A stretch of 64,000 nucleotides of DNA from assembly GCF_001981305.1 (NCBI RefSeq), contig NZ_MSCW01000001.1:124001-188000 (forward strand), read 5' to 3'. This DNA comes from Marinobacter lutaoensis (GTDB taxonomy: Bacteria; Pseudomonadota; Gammaproteobacteria; Pseudomonadales; Oleiphilaceae). A program made the position numbers and the translations under genes. The notes under the pieces are model-generated. The model had not been told where the DNA came from. It saw only the letters and a list, made by a program, of their open reading frames with translations, and made no database searches. Below, piece after piece: positions 60,456 through 64,000 of this stretch. The first letter of the stretch is position 1, and each line of letters begins with the position of its first letter.

Positions 60456-61033
60456 AGGTGCTGGATGCTGATGATGAGATGCTTAAGAGCTTTTGCTCGG
60501 AGGCCATTGACTTTTTTAATCTCGGTGAAAAACGCAGCGTCTTAATTATAGGTGTCGAATCTGGAGGCGTGCCCATAGCGGAAGCGTTGTTTGAAGAGGT
60601 CAAGAATCTGACTAGGACCTCAATTTCGTTCGTCAGGTGTTCTCGGCCTTCCACCAAGAAGAAAAAAGAGGGAGTGATCGGGCGTATTTTTAGATCTGTC
60701 ATTCGGATTTTGCCCAAATTTTTTCTGAATTTTTTGAGAAATGTGGAACACTCTTTTCTTTCATTAAAGCGGTCTCCAGAAAGGGAGGTTACTTCAATTC
60801 TGGCGGACTACTCTGAATACGACACTGTAATTGTGGTAGATGATGCTGTTGATTCTGGCTATAGCTTAAAATCCGTCGTCTCCCATATAATGGATTTGGC
60901 AGCCGGTAATGCATCTGATGTATCTGTTCGTTCTGCGGTATTTGTTGTCACTCAGGAAAATCCTGTGTTTGAACCGGATTTTTCCTTCAAAAAAGGTGTG
61001 TTGGTTCGTTTTCCCTGGGCGTTGGACGCATGA
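60452..61033 (+). CDS. Phosphoribosyltransferase-fold protein, candidate PRPP-dependent sugar transferase
   Basis: 193 residues. The PRPP-binding motif VIVVDDAVDSGYS is at residues 126-138, and LIIGVESGGVPIAEAL at 31-46 is the usual pyrophosphate-loop region. A basic insert of about 40 residues (KKKKEGVIGRIFRSVIRILPKFFLNFL) could lie on the membrane. It is sandwiched between a glycosyltransferase and a HAD phosphatase in the exopolysaccharide operon and overlaps both. That fits the known route in which ribofuranose is added to glycans by phosphoribosyl transfer from PRPP and then dephosphorylated. A nucleotide-salvage enzyme is less likely here. Confidence 0.7.
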   Translation: MKVLDADDEMLKSFCSEAIDFFNLGEKRSVLIIGVESGGVPIAEALFEEVKNLTRTSISFVRCSRPSTKKKKEGVIGRIFRSVIRILPKFFLNFLRNVEHSFLSLKRSPEREVTSILADYSEYDTVIVVDDAVDSGYSLKSVVSHIMDLAAGNASDVSVRSAVFVVTQENPVFEPDFSFKKGVLVRFPWALDA

Positions 61034-61629
61034 GTAGGCGTGTAGTGGTGTGCGATTTTGACGGCACGCTGGTAAGAGTCAACTCGTTTCCTTTGTGGGT
61101 TTTATCTATAGCGAAGGGTTTTCTTCTGGAGTTCAGGCCTTTTCTTTCAGTCAAAGTCGTTTTTTTACTTGTTGTTCGTAAGTTGGGACTGGTGAGCCAC
61201 TTTGATTTCAAAAAAAATCTGGTGAATCTGAGTCGATTTTTAAATAATGACTATGTTTCGAGCTCACTTTCCCGGCATGTGAATGATCGAGTATTAGATT
61301 TTTTGAATTCCTGTGAGGGGACTAGGGTAATCTCATCTGCAGCACCTCTGGTTTATCTTGAACATACTGTTGATTTAATTGGTGTGCATGTCTCTCATGT
61401 CATTGGCAGTACCTTTGTCGGTGACGATTTTTTCGAAAATTACTCTGAAAACAAGGTCGAATCACTGAAGCAGGTATGCCAGGACCCCAAGGACGTGGTC
61501 GTTATCACAGATCACTATGAAGATTTGCCGTTGATGAAGATCGCATCAAAGGTTTATCTGGTCTCTCCTTCGGAAAAAACCCTTCGTGTAGTGGAGTCGG
61601 CTGGTATCCAATACGATATTCTTTGCTAG
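61030..61629 (+). CDS. HAD-family phosphatase, candidate 5-phosphoribosyl phosphatase
   Basis: 199 residues. Motif I is CDFDGT (nucleophile Asp9, Asp11), motif II is in TRVISSAAPLVYL, the Lys of motif III is in ENKVESLKQ, and motif IV is VITDHYEDLPLM. A hydrophobic cap (about 20-55) could be membrane-associated. It is coupled by ATGA to the phosphoribosyltransferase gene. Together they would turn PRPP into a ribofuranosyl residue on the growing glycan. AT-rich like the rest of this core. Confidence 0.75.
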   Translation: MSRRVVVCDFDGTLVRVNSFPLWVLSIAKGFLLEFRPFLSVKVVFLLVVRKLGLVSHFDFKKNLVNLSRFLNNDYVSSSLSRHVNDRVLDFLNSCEGTRVISSAAPLVYLEHTVDLIGVHVSHVIGSTFVGDDFFENYSENKVESLKQVCQDPKDVVVITDHYEDLPLMKIASKVYLVSPSEKTLRVVESAGIQYDILC

Positions 61630-61677
61630 GTGCTAATAGGCATACGGTCTTATCGCCCAAAATTGGCTGTTACTTAA

Positions 61678-62748
61678 ATGAACGCTCGAATACTCGTCAC
61701 TGGTGGTTGCGGCTTTATCGGTTCCGCTTTGGTCCGTTTTCTTGTCGGACAGGGCCGGTATGAGGTCGCCAATCTGGACAAGCTGACCTACGCGGCCAAC
61801 CCCGAGTCGTTGGGGCCGGCGGCGGATTCGCCACGGTATCGCTTCTACCAGGCGGACATCTGTGATCGGCTGGCCGTCGAGCGGGTCTTCACCGAATTCC
61901 GGCCCACGGTGGTGATGCACTTGGCGGCGGAGTCTCATGTGGACCGGTCGATCGAAGGGCCGGCCGCATTTGTTCAGACCAATGTGGTGGGCACCTGCGT
62001 GTTGCTGGAAGCCGCCCGACACTATTGGATGGGACTGTCTGCCGGGGAACGTTCCCGGTTCCGCTTTCTGCATGTTTCCACGGATGAGGTTTACGGCGAT
62101 CTGTCCGGCTCGTCCGATCTGTTTACCGAGGCAACACCTTACGCTCCCAGCTCACCCTATTCGGCCTCCAAGGCCGGTTCCGACCACTTGGTGCGAGCTT
62201 GGCACCGGACCTACGGGTTGCCGGTGTTGGTTACCCATTGCTCGAACAACTACGGTCCCTGCCAGTTTCCTGAAAAGCTGATTCCCCACATGATCCTGAA
62301 TGCTCTGGCAGGCAAGCCGTTGCCGGTGTATGGCGATGGGGCCCAGATTCGGGACTGGCTCTATGTGGAGGACCATGCCCGGGCTTTGGTAGAGGTGGTG
62401 CTCCATGGCGAGGTGGGGAGCACCTATAACATCGGAGGCCATAATGAGGTGAAGAATCTGGACGTGGTGGAAGCGCTGTGTGGTCTCCTGGAGGTGCTGG
62501 CGCCCGAGAAACCGGTGGGCGTGAGGGCGTACCGGGATCTGATCACGTTCGTTCCGGACCGGCCTGGCCATGACCGACGGTACGCCATCGATGCTGGCAA
62601 GATCGAGCGGGAGCTGGGCTGGGCGCCCAGGGAGACATTTGAAACGGGCTTGCGCAAGACCGTACAGTGGTATTTGGACAATCGGCCATGGTGGCAACGG
62701 GTGTTGTCTGGGGCCTACCGGCTGGATCGTATCGGTAAACCGGAGTGA
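61678..62748 (+). CDS. rmlB: dTDP-glucose 4,6-dehydratase
   Basis: 356 residues. Short-chain dehydrogenase fold with the NAD motif TGGCGFIG (8-15), the catalytic [16 protein letters not shown] and YSASK (Tyr/Lys) motifs, and [14 protein letters not shown] later. It makes dTDP-4-keto-6-deoxyglucose, the precursor of dTDP-rhamnose and other deoxysugars. GC content returns to the genome level here, so this is the far edge of the AT-rich core. rmlA follows after 35 bases. Confidence 0.95.
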   Translation: MNARILVTGGCGFIGSALVRFLVGQGRYEVANLDKLTYAANPESLGPAADSPRYRFYQADICDRLAVERVFTEFRPTVVMHLAAESHVDRSIEGPAAFVQTNVVGTCVLLEAARHYWMGLSAGERSRFRFLHVSTDEVYGDLSGSSDLFTEATPYAPSSPYSASKAGSDHLVRAWHRTYGLPVLVTHCSNNYGPCQFPEKLIPHMILNALAGKPLPVYGDGAQIRDWLYVEDHARALVEVVLHGEVGSTYNIGGHNEVKNLDVVEALCGLLEVLAPEKPVGVRAYRDLITFVPDRPGHDRRYAIDAGKIERELGWAPRETFETGLRKTVQWYLDNRPWWQRVLSGAYRLDRIGKPE

Positions 62749-62783
62749 CCGGGGCGCGTGTGTGATGACAACGAGGGCAGGGC

Positions 62784-63665
62784 GTGACGAGATATAAGGG
62801 CATTATCCTGGCCGGGGGCGCGGGTACGCGACTGCACCCCATCACTCTGGGTATTTCGAAGCAGTTGCTGCCAATCTACGACAAGCCGATGATTTATTAC
62901 CCGTTGTCGGTGTTGATGCTTGCCGGGATCCGTGAGGTGTTGGTCATTTCCACGCCCAATGATTTGCCCGGCTTTCAGCGCCTGCTGGGCGATGGACACC
63001 AGTTTGGAATCCACGTGACCTACGCTGAGCAGCCGTCTCCCGATGGCCTGGCCCAGTCGTTTCTCATCGGTGCGGAGTTCATTGGAAACGATAACGTATG
63101 CCTGGTGCTGGGGGACAACATTTTTTACGGGCAGCACTTCTCCGACAAGCTGGCCCAGGCTGTGGCCCGGCCAACCGGAGCGACGATTTTCGGGTATCAC
63201 GTAAAGGACCCGGAGCGTTTCGGGGTCGTGGAGTTCGGACCGGACGGCCAGGTACTGGGTATCGAAGAGAAGCCGGCGAAGCCGAAGTCCAACTACGCGG
63301 TAACCGGGCTGTACTTCTACGACAATGATGTGGTGGAGATCGCCCGGGCCATCCGGCCCTCCGCGAGGGGCGAGCTTGAGATTACGGATGTCAACCAAGC
63401 CTATCTGGAGCGGGGAGATCTGAGTGTGTCGTTGCTGGGGCGCGGCTTCGCCTGGCTGGACACCGGCACGTACGACTCGCTGATCGATGCGGGGCAGTTT
63501 GTTCAGACGGTTGAGCATCGACAGGGCCTGAAAATTGCCTGCCTGGAGGAGATAGCCTTTCGTAAGGGCTGGATCGGCGTCGGGGATTTGCGGGCCCAGG
63601 GCGAAGCACTGGGCAAAACGGGCTATGGGCAGTATCTGTTGCGGCTGGTGGGGGAAACGTTGTGA
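62784..63665 (+). CDS. rmlA: Glucose-1-phosphate thymidylyltransferase
   Basis: 293 residues from GTG 62784, the normal length for RmlA. The nucleotide-binding start [44 protein letters not shown] is clear, with [10 protein letters not shown] and [20 protein letters not shown] further on. It makes dTDP-glucose from glucose-1-phosphate and dTTP. Its stop overlaps the start of rmlC (GTGA). Confidence 0.96.
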   Translation: MTRYKGIILAGGAGTRLHPITLGISKQLLPIYDKPMIYYPLSVLMLAGIREVLVISTPNDLPGFQRLLGDGHQFGIHVTYAEQPSPDGLAQSFLIGAEFIGNDNVCLVLGDNIFYGQHFSDKLAQAVARPTGATIFGYHVKDPERFGVVEFGPDGQVLGIEEKPAKPKSNYAVTGLYFYDNDVVEIARAIRPSARGELEITDVNQAYLERGDLSVSLLGRGFAWLDTGTYDSLIDAGQFVQTVEHRQGLKIACLEEIAFRKGWIGVGDLRAQGEALGKTGYGQYLLRLVGETL

Positions 63666-64000
63666 ACGTCATCCCGACACGGCTGTCAGGTTGCGTGGTG
63701 ATCGAGCCACAGGTATTCGGTGACCATCGGGGGTTCTTTCTGGAAACCTTTCAGGCCCAGCGCTACCGGGAGCAGGCGGGTATCGATCTGGCGTTTGTCC
63801 AGGACAACCATTCCAGGTCGTCGCGCGGTGTGCTTCGAGGGCTGCACTTCCAGTTGCGCCGACCCCAGGGCAAACTGGTTCGGGTGGTACACGGCGAGGT
63901 GTTTGATGTCGCGGTTGATCTGCGCCGACGTTCACCGACATTTGGTCAGTGGGAAGGCGTGTATCTGAGCGGAGACAACAAGCGGCAGGTATGGGTTCCT
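63662..64000 (+). CDS. rmlC: dTDP-4-dehydrorhamnose 3,5-epimerase, 3' end cut by the window
   Basis: 113 codons are present from GTG 63662, which overlaps the rmlA stop. The translated part has the RmlC cupin pattern: [19 protein letters not shown], then [21 protein letters not shown] (catalytic His region), then [28 protein letters not shown]. It epimerises the 4-keto sugar on the way to dTDP-L-rhamnose. The final gene, rmlD, is expected just outside. Confidence 0.93.
   Translation, partial: MNVIPTRLSGCVVIEPQVFGDHRGFFLETFQAQRYREQAGIDLAFVQDNHSRSSRGVLRGLHFQLRRPQGKLVRVVHGEVFDVAVDLRRRSPTFGQWEGVYLSGDNKRQVWVP

Noticed and set aside
1..64000. CRISPR arrays, insertion sequences, integrases, prophage genes
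   Set aside because: No regular short repeats with spacers, no transposase or integrase motifs and no terminal inverted repeats were seen.

Overview
The window reads as a chromosome segment of a GC-rich, marine-type gammaproteobacterium, most like Marinobacter or a close relative. This is inferred from the pilB-pilC-pilD-coaE-yacG block, the DUF1302/DUF1329 pair, a YihG-type acyltransferase, a Tad pilus locus and a sulfated-exopolysaccharide-type locus. Nearly all of it is tightly packed coding DNA. I saw no rRNA, tRNA, CRISPR array, insertion sequence or phage. Two stretches are visibly AT-rich against the background: the oligosaccharyltransferase gene at 20750-22507 and the exopolysaccharide core at about 56700-61670. 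Both look laterally acquired.

Layout. (1) 1-6117: the end of a DUF1302 gene, DUF1329, terminators, then a MalT-type LuxR regulator. (2) 6114-15992, all minus strand: YihG-like acyltransferase, Bax-like glucosaminidase, a large lipoprotein, YfaZ-like porin, YacG, a hybrid sensor kinase, TrmO, an outer-membrane protein and CoaE. (3) 15996-23033: type IV pilus assembly genes pilD, pilC and pilB, then two 147-residue pilin genes. Each pilin gene has its own sigma-54-type promoter, and they bracket a PglL/Wzy-type O-oligosaccharyltransferase. (4) 23049-25751: beta-CASP RNase/MBL hydrolase, CysQ, RfaH. (5) 25890-31763: diguanylate cyclase, PilZ protein, calcium-repeat lipoprotein, OmpA-like protein and an unknown protein. 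Four of these carry a near-identical AT-rich box 27-41 bases before the start codon. (6) 31895-48454: an unknown duplicated putative DNA-binding protein, a Tad/Flp pilus operon (flp to tadG plus a peptidoglycan-binding lipoprotein), then a partner-switching module (PP2C phosphatase, HATPase kinase, STAS antagonist) and two unknown small proteins. (7) 48387-64000: an EAL phosphodiesterase, a candidate structured small RNA, and a Wzx/Wzy-type exopolysaccharide operon starting with a JUMPStart/ops element. That operon holds wzi, wbaP, wza, wzb, wzc, a frameshifted wzy, two sulfotransferases, a GT2, a phosphoribosyltransferase plus HAD phosphatase, and rmlB, rmlA and rmlC (cut by the window end).

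Taken together this is a surface-attachment region: two pilus systems, pilin glycosylation, c-di-GMP synthesis, sensing and breakdown, an outer-membrane/peptidoglycan anchor set and an exopolysaccharide. Several regulatory links are visible: RfaH with its ops site, a shared AT-rich box, partner switching, and sigma-54 promoters. The most interesting candidates are the shared box; the PRPP-dependent ribofuranose pair; the ops element inside the wzi signal-peptide codons; the A7 frameshift in wzy; and the GGA-rich candidate RNA. All alignments and motif matches were made by eye; nothing was searched or computed.
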